From contig SVLN01000016.1 of assembly GCA_015067925.1 (NCBI GenBank), positions 1 to 32,069 of the forward strand: a stretch of DNA of 32,069 nt, written 5' to 3'. The stretch's first letter is position 1, and each line of letters begins with the position of its first letter. The translations under genes and the position numbers were made by a program. The DNA is from Oscillospiraceae bacterium. Its GTDB lineage: Bacteria; Bacillota; Clostridia; Oscillospirales; Oscillospiraceae. Positions 32,060 to 32,069 of this stretch are shown here, one piece after another. The notes beneath the pieces are model-generated. The model did not search any database. It was not told the DNA's origin and was given only the letters and a program-made list of their open reading frames with translations.

Positions 32060-32069
32060 TGTTTCTACA

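Noticed and set aside
1-32069. tRNA genes, rRNA, CRISPR arrays, transposases or integrase attachment sites
   Set aside because: No tRNA-like cloverleaf, no spaced direct repeats and no mobile-element proteins were found by reading both strands; all regions fit ordinary chromosomal genes and their control sites.

Overview
The window looks like a chromosomal segment of a Gram-positive gut-type clostridium, probably Oscillospiraceae/Ruminococcaceae. The evidence is a GC-rich coding style, strong AGGAGG ribosome-binding sites, a lipobox substrate-binding protein, a BlaI/BlaR1-type pair, IreB, and many short intrinsic terminators. The family placement is inference. No tRNA, rRNA, CRISPR array, insertion sequence or phage gene was seen.

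Layout. (1) 39-830: a Cof-type HAD phosphatase on the minus strand. (2) 1122-5169: an AraC-type regulator divergent from a three-gene operon (TIM-barrel isomerase, Gfo/Idh/MocA dehydrogenase, TIM-barrel isomerase). A 10-bp inverted repeat in the intergenic region looks like the operator. (3) 5563-10829: a purine-nucleoside-type ABC importer (lipoprotein, double ATPase, two permeases) behind a good promoter, a purine-riboswitch-like aptamer with altered core bases, and an intrinsic terminator. (4) 10889-16489, minus strand: a HerA/DUF853-type ATPase downstream of a YtcJ-type amidohydrolase, then a GH79/heparanase-like glycosidase and a nitroreductase, the last three each with a recognisable promoter. 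(5) 16674-19506: a BlaI-like repressor overlapping an M56 BlaR1-like membrane protease, with two dyad operators over the promoter. (6) 19543-24550: a TetR regulator divergent from a GPH-type sugar symporter, a GH3 NagZ-like glycosidase and a HAD phosphatase. (7) 24673-29240: an M18 aminopeptidase, convergent with an SH3b-NlpC/P60 wall hydrolase and a 95-residue unknown protein, then IreB, then a type-B carboxylesterase. (8) 29366-32059: PheT, the phenylalanyl-tRNA synthetase beta chain, unusually long because of what looks like a second, degenerate tRNA-binding OB domain.

How the parts fit together. Several units are self-contained 'sense, import, process' modules: purine sensing with nucleoside import; AraC with sugar redox/isomerisation; TetR with glycoside uptake and hydrolysis. 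The item most worth following is the variant purine aptamer at 5637-5714. It keeps the fold and the C74-equivalent that reads guanine-type ligands, but changes the positions equivalent to U22, U47 and A52. It may sense a purine other than guanine.
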